A DNA stretch of 64,000 nucleotides. Source: JAIQFL01 sp035501495 (lineage in GTDB: Bacteria > Acidobacteriota > Terriglobia > Bryobacterales > Bryobacteraceae). Both the position numbers and the translations under genes were made by a program. The stretch is from assembly GCA_035501495.1 (NCBI GenBank), contig DATJWB010000260.1, positions 1-64,000 on the forward strand, given 5' to 3'. Position 1 is the first letter of the stretch. The number at the start of each line of letters is the position of its first letter. Positions 34,028-42,919 of this stretch are shown piece after piece. Under the pieces are notes generated by a model that had not been told where the DNA came from, did no database searches, and was given only the letters and a program-made list of their open reading frames with translations.

Positions 34028-35584
34028 ATGCCTGGAAGACACAGCGCGCTTGTGCGCGGGTTGCTCGGGACGAAGCGATCCCCGCTGTTTGAAGGAAAGT
34101 TCGGACGAATGTTTCGTGCTTTGCACCCCGCGTTCGATCCCGATGACGACAGCCTCCAGAACATCTTTGTACAGTTGGGCGAGGCAATGTCGGCCGACTT
34201 CGACCCGCCGAAAGACGGGCCGGATGAGGAGGAAAGCGGAATTCCGGCGCTCTACACGTATTTGGGCCAATTTATCGATCACGACCTCACCTTCGATCCT
34301 GCCAGCAGCCTGCAGCAGGCGAACGATCCGGATGCCCTGACGGACTTCCGGACTCCCGCCTTCGATCTGGACAATGTCTACGGACGTGGACCTGACGACC
34401 AGCCCTACATCTACGATGGACCAAACCACCCGGACTCCTTCCTGCTCGGCACTCCGATTCAAGGTGCTGGAGATCCCAAAGCCGCAGACCTGCCACGGGG
34501 TCCGAACGGCCGCGCGCTGATTGGCGACCCGCGCAACGACGAGAATTCGATCGTGTCGCAATTACAGGGGTTGTTCCTGCGGTTTCACAACCGGTTTCGC
34601 GCCGAGAACCCGGCTCTTAACTTCGCCAATGTGCAGCAGCAGGTCCGATTCCACTATCAGTTCGTGGTGTTGAACGACTTTCTGCCACGGATCGTGGATG
34701 AGAATGTTCTGAATGCGTTGCGGACGAACGGCAAGTACGACCGGGACAGGTTGAAGTTCTACAAACCGAAGAAGGCGCCGTTTCTGCCGGTGGAGTTTTC
34801 GGTGGCGGCCTACCGGCTGGGGCACTCCATGGTCCGGCCGGGCTACCGGCTCAACAACAACGTTCTGCTGCCGATCTTCCCGGTTCCCGCCCAGGGATTC
34901 AACGAGGGTCTGACGGGCTTCCGTCCATTGAACCCGCAATGGGCAATCGATTGGGGCCGTTTCATCGACATCGATCAACGGGCTTTTGGCGTCGAACTGG
35001 ATGACAACGGCAAGTTGCCGGGCGGAGGCGATCCTTCCGCGCAACAACTCGCGGATAATCAGCAGCGTTTGCAGTTTGCGTATCGGATCGACACTTCACT
35101 GGTGAATCCGCTGCATAATCTGCCTGCCGTAGTGGCGGTCAACCCCTCCGTGCTGGCGACGCGCAACCTGTTGCGAGCCTGGAGACTGGGTCTGCCTTCC
35201 GGGCAGGCGGTGGCGGATGCGATGGGTGTCGATGCGCTGAAGGATTCGCAAATCGTTATCGGCAAGGCGACAGACGACCCCGATCCGGATGCCAAGACGA
35301 TCGACCAGATAGCCAATGGCGCCTTCGTCAAGAAGTGCCCCCTGTGGACGTATATCCTGGCGGAGGCGGCACGGACCAGGACGCCGGTCCCGATTCCAGT
35401 CACTGGCACTCAAACGATTTCGACGCCGAAGCTGGGCCCGGTGGGTGGGCGGATTGTGGCGGAAGTCTTCCTGGGGCTGATGTTCGGCGATCCACACTCG
35501 ATGCTGAACGTGAATCCGAACTGGTTTCCGGCAATGGGAGCCAATTTCAAGCTAAAAGACTTCGTCGCGTTTGCTCTGGGGTAG
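34028..35584 (+). CDS. Animal-type haem peroxidase family protein
   Basis: The 518-residue protein has the peroxidase-cyclooxygenase superfamily core: distal His85 in GQFIDHDLTFDP, the Arg/Glu region DPRNDENSIVSQLQ, a helix LFLRFHNRF, and proximal His266 in YRLGHSMVRPGY. Bacterial members (peroxidockerin or peroxicin groups) oxidise halides or phenols using peroxide. There is no signal peptide or obvious secretion tail, so cytoplasmic location or a non-classical route should be considered. AAAGGAAAAG precedes the start. It stands alone behind its own promoter. Confidence 0.88.
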   Translation: MPGRHSALVRGLLGTKRSPLFEGKFGRMFRALHPAFDPDDDSLQNIFVQLGEAMSADFDPPKDGPDEEESGIPALYTYLGQFIDHDLTFDPASSLQQANDPDALTDFRTPAFDLDNVYGRGPDDQPYIYDGPNHPDSFLLGTPIQGAGDPKAADLPRGPNGRALIGDPRNDENSIVSQLQGLFLRFHNRFRAENPALNFANVQQQVRFHYQFVVLNDFLPRIVDENVLNALRTNGKYDRDRLKFYKPKKAPFLPVEFSVAAYRLGHSMVRPGYRLNNNVLLPIFPVPAQGFNEGLTGFRPLNPQWAIDWGRFIDIDQRAFGVELDDNGKLPGGGDPSAQQLADNQQRLQFAYRIDTSLVNPLHNLPAVVAVNPSVLATRNLLRAWRLGLPSGQAVADAMGVDALKDSQIVIGKATDDPDPDAKTIDQIANGAFVKKCPLWTYILAEAARTRTPVPIPVTGTQTISTPKLGPVGGRIVAEVFLGLMFGDPHSMLNVNPNWFPAMGANFKLKDFVAFALG

Positions 35585-35646
35585 TAGCACGAGGTTCCCA
35601 ATCGATCGGTACATCGCACTTACCGAAAGGCGCTAAGTCGGAGTAG

Positions 35647-37803
35647 TTATCGCACCTTCAGTAACATCAGGTCGCTGTCCTGGCTGTCGATTTCGGTAAA
35701 CACAACCGACCGGCCGTCGGGCGGGCTCGACAACACGTGGTGGATGGGATGATCGATTGCGGCGATGCGCCGGCTGGTGCCGGCCGCAAAATCGTACAGA
35801 TCCAGTTTCGCGCCGGCCGCACTGAGTGACGACAGGTAGTAAAGCCCTTCGGGAGCCATCGCGATCGACGACAGGCCGACGACACCCGAAAGTACCGGAG
35901 TTTCGGCACCACCTCCGGAAGGGGCGGAAAAAATCGCCGGCGGCTGCTGCGGGGTGGTGTAGTAGATGGTCTTACCGTCGAAGCTCTCGACCGCATAGGT
36001 GCCGCCGCCCCGCGTGATTTGCCGCGCCTCGCCTCCCACGCTCGGCACCTTCCAGATCTGCGGCTTTCCGCTGCGATCGGAGGAGAAGTAGACGAAGCGG
36101 CCATCCCTCGACCAACTGGGGTAGATGTCTGCTCCAGGTCCGCCCGTCAGGCGTAGCACGGAGCCTGACGCTACGTCGATGACGGAGATCTCCGAGCGTC
36201 CGTCGGCAGTGGATTGAAACACGACTCTCCGCGCGTCCGGCGACCAGCGTGGAGTTGCGCCCAGCGACGAGACCCTCTTCAGAACCGATCCATCCAGGTT
36301 GGAGATCCAGATTTCCGTTGGTCCGGAACGGACCGAGCTGAAGACCAGGCGCCCATCGGAGGAAAGATCGGCGGTATAGTCCCGGCGGGTGGAGGACATC
36401 AGCCGCGACCAACGCGGAGGAGCGCCCGAAGCCGCCGGCGATACCGCGACACGCCAGGTGCTGGTCTGCTCGATGTTCCTGCGGACATACGCCAGCGTGC
36501 CGGTGGCGGGCGAGACGGTCGGATCGGTTCCCTCGATTCCCGTTTCCACGAGGCCACTGTTCAGTTGCGGCCCGGCGTTCACACGATAGAGGAAGCGGGC
36601 GCCGGCAGTAGTGGCCGCCGCCGAAAAGTAGAGCGACTGGCCGTCGGGAGTCCAGGCGAGGGTGTCCACCAACAGGTGCAGGTCTGTAATCCGGACCGGA
36701 TCGTGGGTGGGTTCGAGGTCACTGGAAAGCGGGACGATGAAGACATCGCGCCACACCTTGGTGGTTGATCGCGTAAACGCGAGTTTGCTCCCATCAGGCG
36801 AGACTGCCGGGCTGAGGTCGCCCGTGGATTGGAGAGGCGGCGAACTGATGCGGTGGATGGCCCCGGTCTCCATGGAGAGCAGAAACAGGGCTGGCGGACC
36901 ATCGTCCGGAGGGCTCGCCGCAACTACCAGCCAGCGCGAGTCCTTGCTCCACGACAACGGATGATCGGTTGCCGGGGAAGGGGTGATCTCCGCGAGTTTC
37001 CGCTCATCGGTGCCGTCGGGGTGGATGACGCGGATCTCGCTTTTGCCCTGCGTGGAGTCGCGGAGAAAGGCGATCGTCCGACCGTCCGGAGACCAAGCCG
37101 GACTGTAGTCGCGGTCCGGGCAGTTGGTCAACTGCCTCGGCGCGCCGGGATTCACAGACGTCACGAAGAGATGGAACGTGGACTGTGCTTCACCGTTCCA
37201 GGCGAACACTACCTGATTCCCATCCGGAGAAAACGACGGGTAGAGTTCCGATCCGAGGTAAGTGGTGAGCGGCACCGGCGCGAAGGACGGATGAAACGGA
37301 CTGCCGTTTTTTGCCAATGCCCGATAGGCGGTCGGGATCGCGACCCCGAACGCTACGGACAGAGCGATGACGGTCCCCCAGAGCCAGCCTCGAGACAAGC
37401 TGCTGCGAATTGGCGCCTGACTACGGACGGGGCTGCCGTTAAGCGGCACCTCCGGAGGGAAAGGCAAGAGTGGCGGCGCGAGCGGCTCGACCGGAACCAG
37501 AAACCGGTAACCGATTCGCGGCAGGGTCTCGAGAAATCGCGGGCTGTTGGCGGAATCACCCAGGGCGTCCCGAACCCGGTTGATCGTCTTGTTCAGTCGA
37601 TGGTCGAGATCGCCCCAAGCCTGGTCGGGCCAGAGGGTCTTGCGCAGTTCCTCCCGGGTGACCACGTCACCCCTGCGCTCGATGAGCATGATGAGCGCCT
37701 GGTAGGGTTGCTCGGCCAACCGGATTCGCAGGCCGTGCTTGCGCAGTTCGTGATCCTGCAGATTGATCTCGAACGATCCGAAATGATAGCCCTTCGAAGA
37801 CAC
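35647..37803 (-). CDS. Winged-helix transcription factor with TM segment and PD40 propeller (CadC-like)
   Basis: The 718-residue protein starts with an OmpR/PhoB-type winged helix (residues 1-105; VTREELRKTLWP, RLNKTINRVRDALGD, RYF-type end GYRFLVPV). A single transmembrane helix (about 139-160) is followed by a TolB-like PD40 propeller with repeated blades (YPSFSPDGNQVVF, SPAWSPDGRTIAFLR, AVSPDGSKLAF, TPRWSPDARRVVFQS, YPSWSRDGRFVYFSS). It is membrane-bound and DNA-binding, sensing outside conditions; the ligand is unknown. It is divergent, by 162 bases, from the first TIM-barrel enzyme and may control the receptor locus. Confidence 0.88.
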   Translation of the reverse strand: MSSKGYHFGSFEINLQDHELRKHGLRIRLAEQPYQALIMLIERRGDVVTREELRKTLWPDQAWGDLDHRLNKTINRVRDALGDSANSPRFLETLPRIGYRFLVPVEPLAPPLLPFPPEVPLNGSPVRSQAPIRSSLSRGWLWGTVIALSVAFGVAIPTAYRALAKNGSPFHPSFAPVPLTTYLGSELYPSFSPDGNQVVFAWNGEAQSTFHLFVTSVNPGAPRQLTNCPDRDYSPAWSPDGRTIAFLRDSTQGKSEIRVIHPDGTDERKLAEITPSPATDHPLSWSKDSRWLVVAASPPDDGPPALFLLSMETGAIHRISSPPLQSTGDLSPAVSPDGSKLAFTRSTTKVWRDVFIVPLSSDLEPTHDPVRITDLHLLVDTLAWTPDGQSLYFSAAATTAGARFLYRVNAGPQLNSGLVETGIEGTDPTVSPATGTLAYVRRNIEQTSTWRVAVSPAASGAPPRWSRLMSSTRRDYTADLSSDGRLVFSSVRSGPTEIWISNLDGSVLKRVSSLGATPRWSPDARRVVFQSTADGRSEISVIDVASGSVLRLTGGPGADIYPSWSRDGRFVYFSSDRSGKPQIWKVPSVGGEARQITRGGGTYAVESFDGKTIYYTTPQQPPAIFSAPSGGGAETPVLSGVVGLSSIAMAPEGLYYLSSLSAAGAKLDLYDFAAGTSRRIAAIDHPIHHVLSSPPDGRSVVFTEIDSQDSDLMLLKVR

Positions 37804-37965
37804 CCGTTTGTTGAAAATTCTACCTCAACCCGTCTCGGTACACCAGCACCAAAAATCCCTGGATTCAGCGATTTCCCAAGGGACATGCAAGGGACCGAGA
37901 AGGGGCACGCGGCCAACTGGTGCGGTGCTACTATTTCGACCCAGAGTCAGAGCCAGAGGCAATCC

Positions 37966-39477
37966 ATGAAATCGATCAGCGTCGGACGCCGCGCGTTCCT
38001 GCGCCTGTGTTCCGCATGTGCCGCTTTCCTCAGCCAGCCCGGTACCGCAAGGTCCGCGCCCCAGAGCATTCGAACCGGCGTCAAGCACCGGAAGAATTTC
38101 GTTGGCATCCAGATGAAGCCGTACGCTTGGGTGGACGAGGGGATCGACCGCGCCCTCGATAATCTGCAGCAGAAGGGCGCGGTCAACACCGTGTGGGCTT
38201 ACACGTACGATTTTTCCGAAGCGCGGATGACCCGCGACGGCACGATTCCGCTGCCCGACCACGGCGTGCCGGGCAGTCCGGAATTCGTCGGGGGCGCGTT
38301 CTACGACTACGACCAGAAGTACTTCCGCGACACCATCCTGAAGGACTTCCGGTCGCCGGATTACGGCAAGTTCAACGTTATTACGGAAGTCGCTCCGAAG
38401 GTAAAGGCGCGCGGCATGGACTTTTTCGCCTGGGACTACAACAACGCCGTCCCAATCATGAATCGGAGCATTCCAGGTTTTGCGAAAGTGACCGAGATCG
38501 ACGTCTACGGGAGGCGCACCACCAGCCCGTGCTTCAACCATCCCGAGTACCGGGCGCACCTTGCGGGCAAGATCGAGAGCCTGCTGAGCGGCTATGCCGC
38601 CGAGGTGGACGGTATCGCGTGGGGCTGCGAGCGCATGGGACCCTTGCAGAACATGATCGGCGGCACGTGGAGTACCCAAGGCATCTCGTGCTTCTGCGAG
38701 CACTGCCGCGCCCGCGCTCGAGCGCGCGACGTGTCGGCGGACCGGGCGCAGCAAGGCTACCAGAGGCTCGACCAACTGTTCGCGGCGGCATCCCGCGACC
38801 AACGCCCCCTGGACGGGTACTTTGTGACCTTCTGGCGTCTGTTGCTCGACTATCCGGAGATTCTGAGTTGGGAGAAGCTCTGGACCGATAGCTATCACGA
38901 GGTCCGCAGCGAGTTGTACGGCATCGGCAAGTCCATCGCGCCCGCCAAGCCGTTCGGCTTCCACATCATGCAGAACATGACCTTCAGCCCGTTCTACCAG
39001 GCGGAGGAAGATTACTCCCGTACCCGGGACTATACGGACTACCTCAAGATCGCGACTTACAACAATGCAGCCGGTCCTCGTATGGCATCCTATCTCGACC
39101 GTTTAAGCGCCACGATTTTCCATGATGCCAGCCCTAAAGACTTCCTGCCCTTCTACTACAAGGTGATGAATTACCAGGAAGGTCCCTACGATCAGCTCCA
39201 CACGACGGGGCTGTCCGCCGACTATGTCGCCCGTGAGACCAAACGTGCGATCGCCGGCGTGGGCGGGCAGGTGAAGATCTACCCGGGAATCGATATCGAC
39301 GTGCCGACCCGGCGCACCGACAAGCGGACCACCCCGGACGATGTACGAAAGTCCGTGCGGGCGGCACTAGGTGCGGGCGCCGACGGCGTCGTACTGTCGC
39401 GAGAGTACGTGGAGATGTGGCTCGCGAACCTGTCGGCTGCGGGTGACACCTTACGGGAAATCTGGGGAAAGGGATAA
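37966..39477 (+). CDS. Tat-exported TIM-barrel-type putative glycoside hydrolase, paralog A
   Basis: The ATG at 37966 begins a twin-arginine signal (GRRAFLRLCSACAAFL) and 503 residues. Conserved landmarks shared with the protein at 42920 are FVGIQM, DEGIDR, DHGVPG, EIDVYGR, the CFCEHC pair at 242-247 followed by RAR, YPEILSWEKLW, VKIYPGIDIDVP and VVLSREYVEMWL. The CFC-x-x-C plus Arg-rich helix, strand-wise pattern and length fit TIM-barrel glycosidases of uncharacterised families. No catalytic pair can be named. It sits directly ahead of a TonB-dependent receptor, with a paralog behind it. Confidence 0.65.
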   Translation: MKSISVGRRAFLRLCSACAAFLSQPGTARSAPQSIRTGVKHRKNFVGIQMKPYAWVDEGIDRALDNLQQKGAVNTVWAYTYDFSEARMTRDGTIPLPDHGVPGSPEFVGGAFYDYDQKYFRDTILKDFRSPDYGKFNVITEVAPKVKARGMDFFAWDYNNAVPIMNRSIPGFAKVTEIDVYGRRTTSPCFNHPEYRAHLAGKIESLLSGYAAEVDGIAWGCERMGPLQNMIGGTWSTQGISCFCEHCRARARARDVSADRAQQGYQRLDQLFAAASRDQRPLDGYFVTFWRLLLDYPEILSWEKLWTDSYHEVRSELYGIGKSIAPAKPFGFHIMQNMTFSPFYQAEEDYSRTRDYTDYLKIATYNNAAGPRMASYLDRLSATIFHDASPKDFLPFYYKVMNYQEGPYDQLHTTGLSADYVARETKRAIAGVGGQVKIYPGIDIDVPTRRTDKRTTPDDVRKSVRAALGAGADGVVLSREYVEMWLANLSAAGDTLREIWGKG

Positions 39478-39480
39478 GAC

Positions 39481-39643
39481 GTGGCGCAGACACTTGCCGC
39501 GTCCCCAGTCTTGGGGACGCGTCTCGACGCGGCAGGCAGGAGCGCCCGCGCCACATCGCGGCCCGAAGAGCGGCGGGTTTTCACGAATTTTTGTGGGCCG
39601 GCGGGGGCCCTCGGGTACAGGCAGGAATGCCTGCGCCACGTTT
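39481..39643. repeat. Composite REP-like element in front of the receptor gene
   Basis: It begins GTGGCGCAG and ends CTGCGCCAC, an inverted pair. Inside are a hairpin GTCCCCA/TGGGGAC (39501-39518), CGCGGCAGGCAGG...CCCGCGCCAC (39528-39554) and CAGGCAGGAATGCCTGCGCCAC-type sequence near 39618-39639. The middle part is shared with 31-78. The open frame through it is not coding, which fixes the receptor start at 39661. Confidence 0.6.
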
Positions 39644-39660
39644 CGAGATGGAGGAATACC

Positions 39661-42600
39661 ATGAAGTATTGCATCGCAACGCTCCTGATGATGGCCTGCC
39701 CGACCTTCGCCGGCGCGCAGGCCGTGTCCAATGCTACGATTCATGGCGAGGTTACCGACGCCAGCGGAGCAGCCGTACCGAACGCACAGATCAAGGCTAC
39801 TCAGACGGACACCGGACAGATCATCAGCACAACGACGGGCGGTGATGGCGCATACGTGCTGCCGAACCTGCCGGTGGGGCCGTACCGGCTGGAGGTCAGT
39901 GCTCCTTCTTTCAGCAACCACGTACAGTCCGGCATCATTCTCCAGGTCGGCAACAACGTGCAGATCAATGTCGTCCTCGAAGTGGGCGCGGTCACGCAGC
40001 AGGTGCAGGTCTCGGCCAATGCCGCGATGGTGGAGACGCAGGACACCGCCGTCTCCGAGGTCATCGACCAGCGGCGCATCGTGGACCTTCCCTTGAATGG
40101 ACGCCAAGCCACCGATCTGATTCTCCTCTCGGGTGCTGCCAGCGTCCCGCCCGGCGCGGCGGGTAGATTCATTACCACGCACGACTATGTGAGCTCCGTG
40201 GGCGTCTCCATCGCGGGCGGCCAGGAGAACGGCAACAACTACCTTCTCGATGGCGGTGACCACAACGACACCCATTCGGCCGTCAATCTCCCGTTCCCGT
40301 TCCCCGACGCGCTTCAGGAGTTCAGCGTGCAAACCAACGGCGTTTCCGCGCGCTACGGCCTGCATCCCTACGCCGTCGTGAATGCTGTCACCAAGTCCGG
40401 CACTAACGCGATCCATGGCGACCTTTTCGAGTTTGTGCGCAATGGCGACTTCAATGCGCGTAACTTCTTCGCCCCCACGCAGGATTCGCTGCGGCGCAAT
40501 CAGTTCGGCGGGACGGTGGGCGGTCCCATCCGCAAGGACCGCATCTTCCTGTTTAACGGGTTTCAGGCCACGCGAACGCGGACCGCGCCCCCACAGACCA
40601 CCAGTTTCGTCCCCACCCAGCAGGTGTTGAACGGTGACTTCAGCACCATCGAGTCGGCCGGCTGCCAATCGAGCGGCAAAGGCGTGACGCTGATGGACCC
40701 CAGCAACGGCCAGCCCTTTCCGAACAATTTCATCAGTCCGACGCGATTCAGCACGCCGGCAGTGAACCTGGCCAAACTGATTCCGGTGTCCGCCGATCCC
40801 TGCGGCAAGATCATCTACGCCATCCCGAACCCCAATAACGAGAACCAGTACGTGGGCCGCGTGGACTGGTTGCAGAGTTCGCGCCACACGGTGTACGGCC
40901 GATTCTTCGTGGCCGATTATGACAACCCGCCAATTTACACCAACAACATTCTGACCACCACGCGATCGGGCCTCGAAGAGCGGGCCACCTCGGCGGTGGT
41001 GGCGGACCAGTTCAGCACGCCAGGTTTTGTGAATGCCTTCCATGGCACTTATACCCGGCTCATCAATAATCGGGCGGTCTCGCCCCAGATGCCCAATATC
41101 GTCACGCTGGGGTCGAACATGTTCAACGCCTATCCTCATTTCATCGATCTCACGGTGAACAACAAATTCGCGGTGGGCGGAGGGTCCAACGCGCCTGCTA
41201 CCTTTACGCGGAACACCTTCCAATTAGCCGACGACGTGGACTTGATCCGCGGCCGGCATCACATCATCTTCGGCGCGGAATACATCGCCATGCAGATGGA
41301 TGAAATCAACATCTCGCTGGCGAATGGGGAGTGGACCTTCAACGGTTCGCTGACCAACGATGCGCTCGCCGATTACATGCTCGGCAGAGCGAGCCTCTTG
41401 GGAGTCGGGAGCCCTTTTCAGATCGGGTTGCGCGAGAAATACTGGGGCGCGTACGTGCAGGACGATCTGCGTCTGGGAAAGGGCTTGAACGTGCACGTCG
41501 GCCTGCGCTGGGAGCCTTCTCTGCCGGAGCACGACGATATCGGGCGAGGCTCGCACTTTTCCATGGCCGGGTTTCTGGCCGGGCAGCACTCGCGCGTGTA
41601 TCCGAATGCGCCGGCCGGCCTGTTGTTCTACGGCGATCCGGGGATACCGGAATCGTATGCGGGCGATAACTGGCTCGGGTTTGCGCCACGAATCGGCCTG
41701 GCGTGGGATCCCTCGGGGAAGGGCAGCCAGAGCGTGAGAGGATCGTACGGCATCTTCTTCGATACGCCGGAGACGTTTACTGCGCGGGACCTGGGCGCGT
41801 CCGCGCCGTGGGGCAACGCCATCTCGTTGACCGCGCCGGCGGGCGGGCTGGGAAATCCCTTCCTCGGATACCCCGGCGGAAACCCGTTCCCCACGCCCTA
41901 TCCCCCAACTGCCGGCACCGTTTTCCCCGCCGCGGGGCAGTACATCAACTTTCCGCTGAACCTGCACCACATGTATCATCAGCAATGGGATTTGAGCTAT
42001 CAGCGTCAGGTGGGCAAGGACTGGCTCGTGACTGTGGCCTATCTCGGCAGCAAGGCGACCCACTTGCGTACCTCGATTGAAGGCAATCCTGCGGTTTATA
42101 TGCCCGGATCCTCGACTGTCGCCAATACGCAGCAGCGGCGCCTGCTCACGCTGCTCGACCCGACGCAGGGTCCGTTCTATTCGAAGATCACGCAGGCCGA
42201 CGACGGCGTCAACACGAACTACAATGCGCTGCGAGCCTCGCTGCAGCACCGCTTCAGCCACAATGTAACCGTGCTCTCGGTTTACACGTGGTCCCACTGT
42301 ATGCAGAACGCGGAGACCTTTGGCAACCGCAACAGCCTGGGCTCGGCGTTGTACCAGGACCCGAATAACCGCAACGGCGATATTGGCCCCTGCGACTTCG
42401 ATCTGCGCCACAACTCCACCACATCGATGGTCTACCAATCACCGCGTTTCGCGAACCGGGTGACCGAGCAGTTGCTGGGTAACTGGCAGTTGGGCGGCCT
42501 GTTTTCCGTGCATACCGGCTTCCCGTTCACTCCGACCACCGGCGTAGACAACTCGCTCACGGGAGTCGGCCAGGATCGGCCCAATGTGGTGGCCGCTCCG

Positions 42601-42912
42601 TATGTGCGCAACACCAATTCGCTGGTTTGGATCAACCCGGCCGCCTTTGTGCCGAATGCACTGGGCACGTTCGGCGATGCCGGATACAATTCCCTGATCG
42701 GGCCGGGTTTCTTCGACCTGGACGCGAACGTGTCGCGGCGCTTCCCCATTCGCGAGCATCAGGGGTTCGAATTGCGCTTCGAGTTCTTCAACCTGCTCAA
42801 TCACACGAATTTCAACCTGCCCGTCAGTTCGCGCAACTCCTCGACCTTCGGAAAGATTCAAAGCTCGGCCGATCCGCGGATTCTGCAGTTCGCCGCCAAA
42901 TTCAACTTCTGA
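39661..42912 (+). CDS. TonB-dependent receptor, Oar-like with carboxypeptidase-regulatory-like domain
   Basis: The start at 39661 has GATGGAGGA upstream and gives a signal peptide (MKYCIATLLMMACPTFAGAQA); 1083 residues. An Ig-like carboxypeptidase-regulatory-like domain comes first (TIHGEVTDASGAAVPNAQ to VGPYRLEVSAPSF), then a plug region (IVDLPLNGRQATDLI, NAVTKSGTNAIHGDLFEF) and a large outer-membrane barrel ending ILQFAAKFNF. This is the very common acidobacterial TonB-dependent transporter type that takes up large substrates, often glycans. Two homologous exported enzymes flank it, which suggests uptake of their products. Confidence 0.88.
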   Translation: MKYCIATLLMMACPTFAGAQAVSNATIHGEVTDASGAAVPNAQIKATQTDTGQIISTTTGGDGAYVLPNLPVGPYRLEVSAPSFSNHVQSGIILQVGNNVQINVVLEVGAVTQQVQVSANAAMVETQDTAVSEVIDQRRIVDLPLNGRQATDLILLSGAASVPPGAAGRFITTHDYVSSVGVSIAGGQENGNNYLLDGGDHNDTHSAVNLPFPFPDALQEFSVQTNGVSARYGLHPYAVVNAVTKSGTNAIHGDLFEFVRNGDFNARNFFAPTQDSLRRNQFGGTVGGPIRKDRIFLFNGFQATRTRTAPPQTTSFVPTQQVLNGDFSTIESAGCQSSGKGVTLMDPSNGQPFPNNFISPTRFSTPAVNLAKLIPVSADPCGKIIYAIPNPNNENQYVGRVDWLQSSRHTVYGRFFVADYDNPPIYTNNILTTTRSGLEERATSAVVADQFSTPGFVNAFHGTYTRLINNRAVSPQMPNIVTLGSNMFNAYPHFIDLTVNNKFAVGGGSNAPATFTRNTFQLADDVDLIRGRHHIIFGAEYIAMQMDEINISLANGEWTFNGSLTNDALADYMLGRASLLGVGSPFQIGLREKYWGAYVQDDLRLGKGLNVHVGLRWEPSLPEHDDIGRGSHFSMAGFLAGQHSRVYPNAPAGLLFYGDPGIPESYAGDNWLGFAPRIGLAWDPSGKGSQSVRGSYGIFFDTPETFTARDLGASAPWGNAISLTAPAGGLGNPFLGYPGGNPFPTPYPPTAGTVFPAAGQYINFPLNLHHMYHQQWDLSYQRQVGKDWLVTVAYLGSKATHLRTSIEGNPAVYMPGSSTVANTQQRRLLTLLDPTQGPFYSKITQADDGVNTNYNALRASLQHRFSHNVTVLSVYTWSHCMQNAETFGNRNSLGSALYQDPNNRNGDIGPCDFDLRHNSTTSMVYQSPRFANRVTEQLLGNWQLGGLFSVHTGFPFTPTTGVDNSLTGVGQDRPNVVAAPYVRNTNSLVWINPAAFVPNALGTFGDAGYNSLIGPGFFDLDANVSRRFPIREHQGFELRFEFFNLLNHTNFNLPVSSRNSSTFGKIQSSADPRILQFAAKFNF

Positions 42913-42919
42913 GACGGAT

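Noticed and set aside
36829..37965. Upstream extension of the first TIM-barrel gene
   Set aside because: The extension overlaps the PD40 regulator in antisense; a Tat signal begins at the ATG at 37966.
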